From NCBI GenBank assembly GCA_947493745.1, contig CANLSM010000013.1, positions 1-64,000 of the forward strand: DNA of 64,000 bases, read 5' to 3'. Position numbers and translations under genes: made by a program. Shown here piece after piece: positions 53,155 to 62,453 of this stretch (position 1 is the first letter of the stretch; every line of letters begins with the position of its first letter). The notes beneath the pieces are model-generated. The model saw nothing but the letters and a program-made list of their open reading frames with translations. It was not told the origin of the DNA and did not search any database. The stretch is from an uncultured Paracoccaceae bacterium. Lineage in GTDB: Bacteria; Pseudomonadota; Alphaproteobacteria; Rhodobacterales; Rhodobacteraceae.

Positions 53155-54165
53155 ATGCTGAATTATACGATCCGTCGCCTGATGTTTGCCATCCCGACGC
53201 TCTTCGTCATCAGTTTCATCATTTTCGCGATCCTCGATCTGTCGCCGGGTGACCCTACGGGCAACCTGCCGCTGACGATCCCGCCGGATGTGCGAGAGAA
53301 AATCCGCGAGAGCCTTGGCCTCGGTCAGCCCTTTCCCATCCGCTATCTCAAATGGTGCCAGCAGTTCTTCGTCAATGAACCGCTGAACCTGATCGAGAAC
53401 TGGACCGGCTGGACCATCGGGGATGGCGAGCGTCTGCGTGTCACAAGCTGGTCCACCCGCTCGCCGGTTGTCGATCTGATTGCCGAGCGCATGCCGCAGA
53501 CCTTGTGGGTTGTCGGCATGTCCTATGTGGTGGCAATCCTGATCGCCATTCCCATCGGGGTGATATCCGCCTACCGGCAGTATTCGCTCTTTGATCAGAT
53601 CGGGACCTTCGTCTCCATGGTGGGTTTCTCGGTTCCGACCTTCTTCACCGGTCTCATTCTGATTGTCGTCTTCTCGGTCAATCTGGGCTGGCTGCCATCG
53701 GTCTACGACACCACACACAAGGTCACGGACTGGTCCAGCTTCTGGGTACAGGTGCGCCAGATGGCGATGCCGACCATGGTGCTGGCCTTGGCGACAACCG
53801 CACAGCTCAGCCGGTTCATGCGCGCCTCGATGCTGGACAATCTCAATCAGGACTATGTGCGCACCGCCCGCGCGAAGGGGCTGCGCGAGCGCTCGGTTGT
53901 GCTGATCCATGTGCTCAGAAACTCGATGATCCCGGTGGTCACGGTCATTGCACTGGGGGTGCCGGCGATCTTCGGGGGCGCGATCATCACGGAGCAGATC
54001 TTCAAGGTGAATGGTCTGGGCGCGCTTCTGATCATTGGAATTCAGGGCGCGGATATCCCTCTCGTGCAGACACTGACCTTCCTCTTTGCCGTGCTGATTG
54101 TGTTTTTCAACCTGATTGCCGACCTGCTCTACGGCATCCTCGACCCGAGGATCCGCTATGACTGA
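53155..54165 (+). CDS. Peptide ABC transporter permease (DppB-like)
   Basis: A 336-residue inner-membrane permease with six helices. N-terminus MLNYTIRRLMFAIPTLFVI is diagnostic; EAA loop SRFMRASMLDNLNQDYVRTARAKGLRE. It has a longer periplasmic loop after helix 1 (about residues 30-110, LGQPFPIRYLKWCQQFFVNEPLN) than OppB in the first cluster. Overlaps the next gene by eight bases. Confidence 0.92.
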   Translation: MLNYTIRRLMFAIPTLFVISFIIFAILDLSPGDPTGNLPLTIPPDVREKIRESLGLGQPFPIRYLKWCQQFFVNEPLNLIENWTGWTIGDGERLRVTSWSTRSPVVDLIAERMPQTLWVVGMSYVVAILIAIPIGVISAYRQYSLFDQIGTFVSMVGFSVPTFFTGLILIVVFSVNLGWLPSVYDTTHKVTDWSSFWVQVRQMAMPTMVLALATTAQLSRFMRASMLDNLNQDYVRTARAKGLRERSVVLIHVLRNSMIPVVTVIALGVPAIFGGAIITEQIFKVNGLGALLIIGIQGADIPLVQTLTFLFAVLIVFFNLIADLLYGILDPRIRYD

Positions 54166-55072
54166 TGCTGCAATCGTCGAGCAGGGCGAGAGTGCGCACC
54201 GGTCGCTCTGGGGGGATGTCTGGGTCCAGTTCCGGTCTCACAAAGGAGCGATGGCCGGGACAATCATCTTCGGACTGATCTGCCTGCTGGTGGCGGTGGG
54301 TCCTTATATCCATACCATCGATGCGCAGTATCTCGACTATCGGGCCAAGAATGCAGGAATGTCCTGGGCGCATCCGCTTGGGACCGACAATTACGGGCGC
54401 GACATGTTTGCCCAGATCCTGCAAGGCGGTCGAACCTCGCTTGCGGTTGGGCTGACGGCGATGGTGATCAGTCTGGTCATCGGAACGCTGGTGGGGGTCC
54501 TGGCAGGGTATTTCCGGTGGCTCGACGGGCCGTTGATGCGATTGACAGACCTGTTTCTGGCGCTTCCGCTGCTGCCGCTTCTGCTGGTGATCGTGATGCT
54601 GTTTCGTGACACGCTGCGTGCGGCTTTCGGACCCGAGACGGGAATTTTCCTTCTCATCGTCGGCGTGATCGGACTGACATCATGGATGCAGACCGCTCGG
54701 ATCGTGCGCGGCGATGTGCTGGCGCTCAAGGAACGTGAGTTCGTGCTGGCCGCCAAATCCATCGGCACGCCGCCGCGCCGGATCATCTCACGCCATGTCA
54801 TGCCCAATGTACTCTCGCCGATCATGGTCTCGGCCACGCTTGGCATCGCCAATGCGATCATCACCGAAAGTGCGGTAAGCTTTCTGGGGCTCGGCTTCCC
54901 GCCGGACTATCCGACCTGGGGACAGTTGGTGTTCCAGAACCAGAACTTCATCGACCTGCATCCCGAGCGGCCGATCATTCCCGCGATTGCCATTTCACTG
55001 ACAGTGATCTCTGTGAACTTCATGGGCGACGGACTGCGCGATGCGCTCGATCCGCGCATCCGGGGGCGGTGA
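54158..55072 (+). CDS. Peptide ABC transporter permease (DppC-like)
   Basis: A 304-residue permease: HPLGTDNYGRDMFAQILQGGRTSLAVG and EAA loop MQTARIVRGDVLALKEREFVLAAKSIGTPPRR followed by the [15 protein letters not shown] terminus. Start at 54158 is set by the eight-base overlap with the previous gene. Completes the second peptide importer. Followed by a GGCGCG hairpin and inverted ATATCCCC elements. Confidence 0.92.
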   Translation: MTDAAIVEQGESAHRSLWGDVWVQFRSHKGAMAGTIIFGLICLLVAVGPYIHTIDAQYLDYRAKNAGMSWAHPLGTDNYGRDMFAQILQGGRTSLAVGLTAMVISLVIGTLVGVLAGYFRWLDGPLMRLTDLFLALPLLPLLLVIVMLFRDTLRAAFGPETGIFLLIVGVIGLTSWMQTARIVRGDVLALKEREFVLAAKSIGTPPRRIISRHVMPNVLSPIMVSATLGIANAIITESAVSFLGLGFPPDYPTWGQLVFQNQNFIDLHPERPIIPAIAISLTVISVNFMGDGLRDALDPRIRGR

Positions 55073-55080
55073 CAGAGATC

Positions 55081-55181
55081 AAGGCGCGTGTCGCGCCTTG
55101 ATGCCTCCGGCGGGGATATTTGGACCAAAAAGACGATCAACCCTATTTCTTTTTGGCAAAAATATCCCCGCCGGAGGCATT
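55081..55181. terminator. Hairpin plus inverted pair of ATATCCCC elements (bidirectional terminator)
   Basis: AAGGCGCG (55081-55088) and CGCGCCTT (55092-55099) form a short perfect stem. Then GCCTCCGGCGGGGATATTTG (55103-55122) continuing GACCAAAAAGA and its inverted copy TCTTTTTGGCAAAAATATCC continuing CCGCCGGAGGC (55148-55178) make a large second stem of about 30 bases per arm. It lies between the stops of convergent genes (55072 and 55199). Confidence 0.75.
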
Positions 55182-55198
55182 CTTCTCTTTTTCGGGGG

Positions 55199-56209
55199 TC
55201 AGCCGCCCGTGTGGCTCATGTGGCGGGTCATGGTGCCACCGGCCTTCTGCCGGGAGTAGTCGAAGTCGTGGCCCTTGGGTTTGCGCGCGATGGCCGCCCG
55301 GATCGCCCGGTCGAGCGCGCCGTCATCCTCGCTGGAGCGCAGCACCTTACGCAGGTCCGCTTCGTCTTCCTGACCCAGGCACATGAACAACTGCCCGGTA
55401 CAGGTCAGCCGCACCCGGTTGCAGCTTTCGCAGAAATTATGGGAAAGCGGCGTGATGAAGCCGATCTTGCCGCCGGTTTCCTCAACCCGCACATAGCGCG
55501 CCGGGCCGCCGGTGGAGAACGGGATGTCATGCAGCGTGTAGCGTGTCGCCATCGTTTCGCGCACATCGTCGAGCGACCAGTATTGGTCAAGCCGCAGGCC
55601 GTCGCCCATATCCTCGCCCATCGGCATGACCTCGATGAAGGTGATGTCGAAGCCTCTCGCATGGCACCAGGCGACCATGTCGAGCGCCTCGTCATCATTG
55701 GTGCCCTTGAGGGCCACCGCATTGATCTTGATCTTCAGGCCGGCAGCCTGGGCTGCATCGATCCCGTCCATGACTTGTGCAAACCGGCCCCAGCGGGTGA
55801 TGTCCTTGAACTTCTGCTCATTGAGCGTGTCGATGGAGACATTGACACGCTTCACACCGCAATCGGCCAGAGGTTGGGCGAAACGGCGCAGTTGCGAGCC
55901 ATTGGTCGTCAGCGTCAACTCGTCCAGTGCACCGGAGGCAAGATGCCGGGACATCGCCTCGAAATAGGTCATGATGCCCTTGCGGACCAGGGGCTCGCCG
56001 CCAGTAATCCTGAGTTTCCTGACCCCGAGCGCGACAAAGCGCGAGGACAGACGGTCAAGCTCCTCAAGGCTGAGAAGCTCCGCCTTGGGCAGGAAGCTCA
56101 TGTTCTCCGACATGCAGTAGACACAGCGGAAATCGCAGCGATCGGTCACGGAAACCCGCAGATAGGTGATGGCGCGGGCGAACGGGTCGACGAGATTTGG
56201 CGTGATCAT
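55199..56209 (-). CDS. moaA: GTP 3',8-cyclase (molybdenum cofactor biosynthesis)
   Basis: A 336-residue radical-SAM enzyme converting GTP toward cyclic pyranopterin. N-terminal 4Fe4S motif CDFRCVYC is present, C-terminal cluster motif [20 protein letters not shown], and the terminal Gly-Gly (HTGG) that is needed for activity. [11 protein letters not shown] is the SAM-binding GGE loop. The start at 56209 gives [18 protein letters not shown]; the frame remains open upstream to 57850 but that stretch overlaps the next gene on the other strand. MoaC/MoaB are not adjacent. Confidence 0.97.
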   Translation of the reverse strand: MITPNLVDPFARAITYLRVSVTDRCDFRCVYCMSENMSFLPKAELLSLEELDRLSSRFVALGVRKLRITGGEPLVRKGIMTYFEAMSRHLASGALDELTLTTNGSQLRRFAQPLADCGVKRVNVSIDTLNEQKFKDITRWGRFAQVMDGIDAAQAAGLKIKINAVALKGTNDDEALDMVAWCHARGFDITFIEVMPMGEDMGDGLRLDQYWSLDDVRETMATRYTLHDIPFSTGGPARYVRVEETGGKIGFITPLSHNFCESCNRVRLTCTGQLFMCLGQEDEADLRKVLRSSEDDGALDRAIRAAIARKPKGHDFDYSRQKAGGTMTRHMSHTGG

Positions 56210-56317
56210 GAAAGCTCCCTCTGAACAGAACCTAAGCGCGCTGTGCGCCGCTGACAAGCGATAGACCCCGCTCTTTCTGCGCGATAGGCTGCGCGCGCGA
56301 GGCGAAGGAGACGGGCC

Positions 56318-57937
56318 GTGGACTTTCCGGGACGATTTGTGGCGCAGGCAGAGACCTGGGAGGCGATGCGCGAAGCTTTCCGTTGGCCCAAGTTGTCGCG
56401 TTTCAACATCGCGGAAGTGGCCTGTGATCGCTGGGCGAGGTCCGAGCCGGACCGGCAGGCCCTGACCTATCTGCGGCCCGATGGAGATATTCGGACCTAT
56501 TCCTACGCCCAGCTGGCCCGCGCCTCCCGCCGGTTGGCGAATGTGTTTGTGGAGCACGGTATCGGCCCGGGAGACCGGATCGGTGTCCTCCTGCCGCAAA
56601 CACCCGAGACCGTGCTGACCCATCTGGCAGCCTACCGGATGGGTGCCATTGTCGTGCCGCTCTTCACGCTCTTTGGTGCCGATGGCTTGAAGGTCCGTCT
56701 GATCGACAGTGGCACCAGAGCGCTGATCACGGACGCTGCCAATCTGGAGAAGATAACGGGACTGCGTGACGAGTTGCCCATGCTTGACGCGGTCTTCTCC
56801 ATCGATACGCGTGAGAGCGGGGTCTTCGGCTTCTGGCAGGAGCTTGGCAAAGCCTCCGACCGGCATGAAATGGTCCAGACCAGCCCCGATGATCCTGCCT
56901 TTCTGTCCTACACATCCGGGACGACCGGGCCGCCGAAAGGTGCTCTGCATGGGCACCGGGTGCTGATCGGGCACATGCCGGGGGTCGAGTTGCATCATGG
57001 GCTCTTGCCACAGGCAGGCGATTGCCTCTGGACGCCTGCCGATTGGGCCTGGATGGGCGGATTGACCAATGTGATGCTGCCCGCGCTCGCCCATGGCATT
57101 CCGCTGATCGCGCACCGGATGGCGAAGTTCGATCCCGAACATGCGGTCTGGCTGATCGAGCATCTGGGTGTGCGCAACACGTTTCTGCCGCCAACTGCTC
57201 TGAAACTGATGCGTCGCGCGGGTGTGCGCGAGGTCAGAGGCCTGCGCAGTGTCGCCTCGGGCGGCGAGGCGCTGGGGGCCGGGCTGCTTGGCTGGGGGCA
57301 GGAGGTCTTCGGTCAGACGATCAATGAATTCTACGGCCAAACCGAGTGCAATCTGGTGCTCTCGAACTGTACCCGAATGATGCCCCCGAAACCGGGGTCC
57401 ATGGGCAAGCCCGTGCCGGGGCATGAGGTCGCGGTGATCAACGAGGCAGGCGAGGTCCTGCCAACGGGTGAGACCGGAGAGGTCGCGATCCGCCGTCCGG
57501 ACCCCGCGATGTTCCTGCACTACTGGAACGCGCCCGAGAAAACAGCGGAGAAATTCATCGGTGACTGGATGCGCACCGGCGATGTGGCCAGCGTCGATGA
57601 AGAGGGCTACTTCCACTTCTCCGCCCGCTCGGACGATGTCATCACGTCGTCGGGCTACCGCATCGGGCCGTCGGAGATCGAGGATTGTCTGATGCGGCAC
57701 GAGAGTGTCGTGATGGCGGGCGTTGTGGGCGAGCCGGACCCGGTGCGAACGGAGGTCGTGAAGGCTTTCGTGGTGCTGCGCGACGGCACCCCGACCGAAG
57801 GGCTGGAAGCGGATCTGATCGACCATGTGCGAACCCGCATCTCGCCCCATGTCGCCCCGCGCAGTGTGACCTTCATGGAGAGCCTGCCGATGACTGCTAC
57901 CGGAAAAATCCTGCGCCGGGAACTCAAGACGGGATGA
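56318..57937 (+). CDS. AMP-forming acyl-CoA synthetase (medium-chain/acetyl-CoA ligase-like)
   Basis: A 539-residue ANL ligase. Motifs: [20 protein letters not shown] (P-loop), [29 protein letters not shown] and [13 protein letters not shown] with the catalytic lysine near the end. The pattern resembles medium-chain fatty acid or benzoate-type acyl-CoA synthetases (ACSM group). It makes acyl-AMP then acyl-CoA. GTG start at 56318 with AAGGAG eight bases upstream. The next gene overlaps its stop by four bases. Confidence 0.9.
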   Translation: MDFPGRFVAQAETWEAMREAFRWPKLSRFNIAEVACDRWARSEPDRQALTYLRPDGDIRTYSYAQLARASRRLANVFVEHGIGPGDRIGVLLPQTPETVLTHLAAYRMGAIVVPLFTLFGADGLKVRLIDSGTRALITDAANLEKITGLRDELPMLDAVFSIDTRESGVFGFWQELGKASDRHEMVQTSPDDPAFLSYTSGTTGPPKGALHGHRVLIGHMPGVELHHGLLPQAGDCLWTPADWAWMGGLTNVMLPALAHGIPLIAHRMAKFDPEHAVWLIEHLGVRNTFLPPTALKLMRRAGVREVRGLRSVASGGEALGAGLLGWGQEVFGQTINEFYGQTECNLVLSNCTRMMPPKPGSMGKPVPGHEVAVINEAGEVLPTGETGEVAIRRPDPAMFLHYWNAPEKTAEKFIGDWMRTGDVASVDEEGYFHFSARSDDVITSSGYRIGPSEIEDCLMRHESVVMAGVVGEPDPVRTEVVKAFVVLRDGTPTEGLEADLIDHVRTRISPHVAPRSVTFMESLPMTATGKILRRELKTG

Positions 57938-58581
57938 TCCGCAGACTGCTCAAATGGGGCGTGATGTCGGGGCTTGGCACGGCTCTTTGCGTCTTTCTGT
58001 CCGTGCTCTGGGCGGAACGTGTGTCCCAAGCGGTCGCAACCGCCCCGGCGGCGGGCGCGGTGATGGTTCTGGGGGCGGGCATGTCTGAGGATGGCACGCT
58101 GCATGCCTCGACTACGCACAGGGTCGAAGCGGGCGTGGCGCTCTGGAAGACCGGACGATACCCGTATCTGGTTGTCACCGGCGGACCGGCTGTTCCGGGT
58201 GGTGCGAGTGCAGGTGACGGCATGGCGGCCCTCGCGGTGTCGCTGGGTGTGCCGCGTGCGCAGATCATCGCGGAGACGGCCTCGCTCTCTACCTTGCAGA
58301 ACGCACTGCTCTCTCGACCGCTGATGCAGGCCAAAGGGGTGCGGGATGTCATGCTGGTGACCGAGGGTTTCCATATGGCCCGGTCGAGGGCCAGCGTCGC
58401 CTGGGCGGGAATAGAGGTGGTTGGCCATCACAGCACGACGGCTTTCCGGGCGAAGGATGGCGCACGCATGTTTGTCCGCGAGGTCATGGCCTGGCCGTTC
58501 AACCTCGCCCGGGTCGGCCTGTGGCATATTCTGGGGCTGGCGCGGATACCGCCTTCGGACCGGATGGGATTGCTGGCCTAG
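57934..58581 (+). CDS. YdcF/DUF218-family membrane protein
   Basis: A 215-residue protein: N-terminal transmembrane segment ([16 protein letters not shown]) followed by a DUF218 domain ([50 protein letters not shown]). Family members such as SanA and ElyC act in envelope maintenance; YdcF binds S-adenosylmethionine. Coupled to the acyl-CoA synthetase by an ATGA overlap, with no functional link evident. Confidence 0.85.
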   Translation: MIRRLLKWGVMSGLGTALCVFLSVLWAERVSQAVATAPAAGAVMVLGAGMSEDGTLHASTTHRVEAGVALWKTGRYPYLVVTGGPAVPGGASAGDGMAALAVSLGVPRAQIIAETASLSTLQNALLSRPLMQAKGVRDVMLVTEGFHMARSRASVAWAGIEVVGHHSTTAFRAKDGARMFVREVMAWPFNLARVGLWHILGLARIPPSDRMGLLA

Positions 58582-58680
58582 CAGCGGCCCTTGGTGCGAC
58601 AAACACCGTATGCTCATGTTCATGGAGTTGATTGGTTCAAACCGGCATCAACCACGTTCTCACCGGAACGGAAGTAGACC

Positions 58681-59382
58681 TTAGCCATCCAATCCCAGGG
58701 TGGATCCCCACCGGGCGACAACGTTCCGCCTCTGAAAGTCGCTCATGTGTTCGGCCTCGCGGTTGTAGAAATCCAGTAGCTCTTCCGGTGAGCTTGACGT
58801 CAGATGCTGCCCTGCGAGGTGACGGCGTCCATAAAGATATGCTTCCTCGATGATGGTTTCATTTCCTTCGGGAAAGTTGAAAGACAGCAACATATGCTGA
58901 TTCAGCAACCTCTCAATTTCGTCCGGGTCGGTGAGAGGCCTTGCATAGTCCGGGTCATCAATCCTGATCAGTTTTGCCGGGGGAATGCCGAAGACAAAGA
59001 ACGGATCCCTTATTTCTGCCTTGACGCTTTGGTCCATATGGCCGGTTGGCTTCCAGCGTCCCTTGGTGAATTCGGCCCCGCTGATCATCAGGTCATGGAT
59101 CAGAATATCACGGGCCATGGCCTGTGCCGCGTCTTGCGGGCTGCCTGCAAAACTGTAGATGTTGCAAGCTCCCTTGTTCTTGATCGTGTTCGTCACGACG
59201 CCGAACATGGTCTGGCCATTCGAGATGGTCAGTTGGAACACTTCCCCCTTTTGCACGAATGCGCGTCCTTTCGATGATGTGGTTGCGTTCAAGTCTTTCC
59301 GACCAACTTTAGTAATCCGCTCTTGTGGCCACAAGGACTTACGTTTCAAGAGGATGCGCACGGAACCTTTGCGCCATCCCAT
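58681..59382 (-). CDS. Imm26-like orphan protein
   Basis: A 233-residue soluble protein. The region from about residue 42 (FVQKGEVFQLTISNGQTMFG) to 150 (RDPFFVFGIPPAKLIRIDD) recalls the Imm26 immunity-protein family by eye (short beta strands, W-K-P-x-G segment). The C-terminal 80 residues (EAYLYGRRHLAGQHLTSS) are not recognised. No toxin or secretion gene is adjacent, so it may be an orphan immunity gene or a distinct housekeeping protein. The start is uncertain: ATG 59382 has no ribosome site, and a GTG at 59361 has AAAGG four bases upstream. Confidence 0.45.
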   Translation of the reverse strand: MGWRKGSVRILLKRKSLWPQERITKVGRKDLNATTSSKGRAFVQKGEVFQLTISNGQTMFGVVTNTIKNKGACNIYSFAGSPQDAAQAMARDILIHDLMISGAEFTKGRWKPTGHMDQSVKAEIRDPFFVFGIPPAKLIRIDDPDYARPLTDPDEIERLLNQHMLLSFNFPEGNETIIEEAYLYGRRHLAGQHLTSSSPEELLDFYNREAEHMSDFQRRNVVARWGSTLGLDG

Positions 59383-59411
59383 TCGGAATGCTATCGGGGG
59401 CGGGCGAATGA

Positions 59412-61220
59412 ATGGGGAGTGCGACTTTGGAACCAGCGGTATTGTTTGCGGTGATCGGGTGCCTGGGCATCGGGTCGCAATGGCTGGCCTGGCGTTTGCA
59501 GATGCCCGCCATCGTGCTGATGCTGGCCGCAGGCGTTCTCGCTGGTCCGGTTTTCGGGCTGATCTCGCCTGATGAGGATTTCGGCGACCTCTTCCGTCCC
59601 ATCGTTTCGGTCGCTGTTGCGGTAATCCTGTTCGAGGGCGGACTGACCCTCAATTTCAAGGAGTTAAGGGACGCAGGCCCGGCTGTGCGACGGCTGGTTT
59701 TCTCAGGCGCACCGCTGGCCTGGCTGTTCTCCACACTGGCGATCCGCTACGGGGCGGGGTTGAGTTGGGAAAGCTCCATCGTCTTTGGCGGCATCCTTGT
59801 GGTCACCGGTCCCACGGTCGTGACACCCCTTTTGAGGCAGGCGCGCCTGGCCCCGCGGCCTGCATCCATCCTGCGCTGGGAGGCGATTGTGAACGACCCG
59901 GTCGGCGCGCTCGCGGCGGTTCTGGCCTTTGAGGTCATCGCGGCGCTCTACGGGGCCTCGACACTGACCAAGGCGGCCGAACATCTGGTGATCGGCGTGG
60001 TCGTTGCCAGCCTCGTCGGCTATGCGGCAGGCTGGCTGATTGCGAAGTCCTTCAAGCGCGCATGGGTGCCGGAATACATGAAGGTTCCGGTGCTGTTCGG
60101 GGCGGTTCTTGCGGTCTATGCCTCCACCGACAGCGTGCTGCACGAAAGCGGACTTCTGGCTGTCACGATCATGGGGATCTATATCGCGAATGCGCATCTG
60201 CCCTCGCTGGAGGAGCTGAAGCGCTTCAAGGAACATATCACGATCATCCTGGTCTCGGGCGTGTTCATCCTGCTTGCCTCCTCGCTGAAATGGTCGATGG
60301 TGGCCGAGTTGAACTGGCGCGCGATAGCCTTTGTCTTCGCGATCGTGTTCCTCGCGCGCCCGCTGGCAGTCATTATCAGCCTCACCGGCACGGATCTGAG
60401 TTGGCCCGAGAAAGGCATCATTGCATGGATCGGCCCCCGTGGCGTGGTGGCCGTGGCTGTGGCCGGACTTTTCGGAGCGCGGCTGGAAGAGCTTGGCGTG
60501 CCTGATGGGCAGACGCTCGCTCCACTGGCTTTCGCGCTGGTTGCGGCGACGGTGGTGATCCATGGATTTTCCATGAAGCCGCTCTCTCGCGCGCTGGGCC
60601 TGACCTCGACGGAGCCGCCGGGAGTTTTGATCGTGGGCGGCTCTCGCTGGGCGGTGGATCTGGCCACCGACCTGCGCGATGCCAAGATCCCGGTTCTGAT
60701 GACAGACCGCAACTGGTTCCGGCTGCGTTACGCCCGTGAAGCCACGATCCCGGTCTATTTCGGCGAGATCCTATCGGAGGCAGCCGAACACACGCTCGAT
60801 CTCAACCGATATGGCATGGTTTTCGCGGCCACCGACAATGACGCCTATAACGCGCTGATCTGTACGGAATTCGGGCCGGAATTCGGGCGCAACAACGTCT
60901 TTCAGCTTGGCCGGCACGAACAGACCGAGGGCGACAAGGATCTTCCGGTGACCGTGGGGGGGCGGACCTTCGGGTCGGGCACGGATTATGAGACCTACTG
61001 GCGTCGCCACTCCGATGGATGGGAGTTCACCACCACCCGGCTGGGCGAGGAGTATGGGCTCGACGCCTACCTTGCCGACCGGCCGGAGGTCGAGGTTCTG
61101 GGTCTGATCCGCGCCAAGGGAGATTTGGTCTTCTGGACCTCTGACGCGCAACGGAGTGCAGGCGAAGGGGATCGTGTGCTGGCGTTCTCACCGCCCAAGG
61201 ACAAGGCCAACGGCAAGTGA
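59412..61220 (+). CDS. CPA-type cation:proton antiporter with TrkA-N-like domain
   Basis: A 602-residue transporter: about 12 transmembrane segments (residues 8-390; VILFEGGLTLNFKEL and VVTGPTVVTPLLRQARL carry the CPA1 ion-binding region) and a C-terminal regulatory nucleotide-binding domain (about 400-520; GVLIVGGSRWAVDLATDLRDA) like TrkA-N. Probably exchanges sodium or potassium for protons. Convergent with the Mrp operon; both would serve pH and salt balance, fitting a marine lifestyle. Confidence 0.88.
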   Translation: MGSATLEPAVLFAVIGCLGIGSQWLAWRLQMPAIVLMLAAGVLAGPVFGLISPDEDFGDLFRPIVSVAVAVILFEGGLTLNFKELRDAGPAVRRLVFSGAPLAWLFSTLAIRYGAGLSWESSIVFGGILVVTGPTVVTPLLRQARLAPRPASILRWEAIVNDPVGALAAVLAFEVIAALYGASTLTKAAEHLVIGVVVASLVGYAAGWLIAKSFKRAWVPEYMKVPVLFGAVLAVYASTDSVLHESGLLAVTIMGIYIANAHLPSLEELKRFKEHITIILVSGVFILLASSLKWSMVAELNWRAIAFVFAIVFLARPLAVIISLTGTDLSWPEKGIIAWIGPRGVVAVAVAGLFGARLEELGVPDGQTLAPLAFALVAATVVIHGFSMKPLSRALGLTSTEPPGVLIVGGSRWAVDLATDLRDAKIPVLMTDRNWFRLRYAREATIPVYFGEILSEAAEHTLDLNRYGMVFAATDNDAYNALICTEFGPEFGRNNVFQLGRHEQTEGDKDLPVTVGGRTFGSGTDYETYWRRHSDGWEFTTTRLGEEYGLDAYLADRPEVEVLGLIRAKGDLVFWTSDAQRSAGEGDRVLAFSPPKDKANGK

Positions 61221-61281
61221 GACGGACAGGATGATGGGACTCCGGAGGCTCCGGTCTCATACGAACGTTGGGTAAGGTTGA

Positions 61282-61671
61282 CTACCCTTGCGCCGTCGGC
61301 TCGGTGCCCTGATCAGGCTCCGGCGATTTCAGCGTCGACCAGGTCTCGTCGCGAGGCGGCGATGGGGGCGTTTCGCAGGCGCGATGGTGAATGCCCACCT
61401 TGGCGATGAAATGCGCGGATATCGGCGCTGTGACGAACAGAAACGCCATGATCAGGATTTCGTGGATCGAGGTGTCTCCCATGCGGAAAGAGTTGATCAT
61501 CGATGCCAGCAACAGCATGCCAATGCCGACCGTTCCCACCTTGGTCGGGGCGTGCAGGCGCGTCATCGGATCATCGAACTTCAACAGTCCGATCACACCG
61601 ACCAACACGAAACCGGATCCGATGAGCAGGCTGAGTGCGACAGCGTAGATCGCCAGAATCTGAGCAGTCAT
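61282..61671 (-). CDS. mrpG: Mrp-type Na+/H+ antiporter subunit G
   Basis: A 129-residue small membrane subunit with three helices and the MrpG/PhaG pattern GVIGLLKFDDPMTRLHAPTKVGTVGIG. The C-terminal 35 residues (HHRACETPPSPPRDE) form a soluble proline-rich tail, longer than the family average. Start overlaps the mrpF stop by four bases. Last gene of the operon. Confidence 0.92.
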   Translation of the reverse strand: MTAQILAIYAVALSLLIGSGFVLVGVIGLLKFDDPMTRLHAPTKVGTVGIGMLLLASMINSFRMGDTSIHEILIMAFLFVTAPISAHFIAKVGIHHRACETPPSPPRDETWSTLKSPEPDQGTEPTAQG

Positions 61672-61955
61672 TCGATGATGTCCCCCCTCAGGATGAAACG
61701 CGCCAGCGCGACCGTGGAGACAAACCCCAGCATGGCGATCAGCAGCGAAACCTCGAAGTAGATCTGCGCGCCCTGATGGATGCCAAGCACGACGACCAGA
61801 CCCAATGCGTTGATGACCATCGTATCAAGCGCAAGGATCCGATCGCCTGATGTGGGGCCAAGGACAAGCCGGACCATCGAGAGGATCTGGCCAAGCGCCA
61901 GGGCGCCAAAGGCGATGATGAGCGCGATGCCCATAAGTCCAGAAGCTGTCGTCAT
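61668..61955 (-). CDS. mrpF: Mrp-type Na+/H+ antiporter subunit F
   Basis: A 95-residue three-helix subunit: VRLVLGPTSGDRILALDTMVINALGL is the MrpF/PhaF signature. Overlaps mrpE and mrpG by four bases each. ATG at 61955 chosen from the overlap. Confidence 0.92.
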   Translation of the reverse strand: MTTASGLMGIALIIAFGALALGQILSMVRLVLGPTSGDRILALDTMVINALGLVVVLGIHQGAQIYFEVSLLIAMLGFVSTVALARFILRGDIIE

Positions 61956-62452
61956 GAGAAAATCTCCAGCAGGCGGCGCTCGTAGCGCGTCTTGATTTCG
62001 TCTCTTACAGCATCGGCGTCGCTGGTGTGCAGCACATGCACGAGCAGGCTGTGTCCTTCGTCGGACAGGTCCGCCGATACGGTGCCGGGGGTCAGCGTGA
62101 TTGTCCCTGCAAGGACCGTTATGGCCTCGGGCTGGCGCAATTCGAGCGGCACCACGATCCAGGCCGGTTTGAGCTTCGAGTTTGGAACGGTGAGGACAAT
62201 CCAGGCAACCTCCACGTTGGCGACAAGAATATCCCAGATCACCATGAAGCTGTAGCTGACCATCTTGCCAAGCCGGAACCCTTTGGGCGTATCGGGCCAC
62301 CAGATCAGGGTCATCAGCGGTATGATGATGCCCAGAATGATGCCGAAGACCACCATCCCGGCGGAGATCTCGTTTTGCAGCAGTGTCCAGACCACCGCGA
62401 GGATGAGTGTCAGAAACGGGTGGGGGAGCAGCCGGCGGAATGCGCGTGTCAT
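61952..62452 (-). CDS. mrpE: Mrp-type Na+/H+ antiporter subunit E
   Basis: A 166-residue subunit with N-terminal transmembrane segments (LLPHPFLTLILAVVWTLLQN) and MrpE pattern ISAGMVVFGIILGIIIPL and GTITLTPGTVSADLSDEGHSLLVHVL. Start at 62452 overlaps or abuts the mrpD stop (62454). Part of the Mrp complex that exchanges sodium for protons. Confidence 0.92.
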   Translation of the reverse strand: MTRAFRRLLPHPFLTLILAVVWTLLQNEISAGMVVFGIILGIIIPLMTLIWWPDTPKGFRLGKMVSYSFMVIWDILVANVEVAWIVLTVPNSKLKPAWIVVPLELRQPEAITVLAGTITLTPGTVSADLSDEGHSLLVHVLHTSDADAVRDEIKTRYERRLLEIFS

Positions 62453-62453
62453 A

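Noticed and set aside
56210-57850. In-frame upstream extension of moaA to 883 residues
   Set aside because: It runs antisense to the acyl-CoA synthetase and has no MoaA domain; [10 protein letters not shown] is the normal start.
61241-61254. CCGGAG-G-CTCCGG palindrome between the antiporter and mrpG
   Set aside because: Short stem with almost no loop and no T-tract; not enough to call a terminator.
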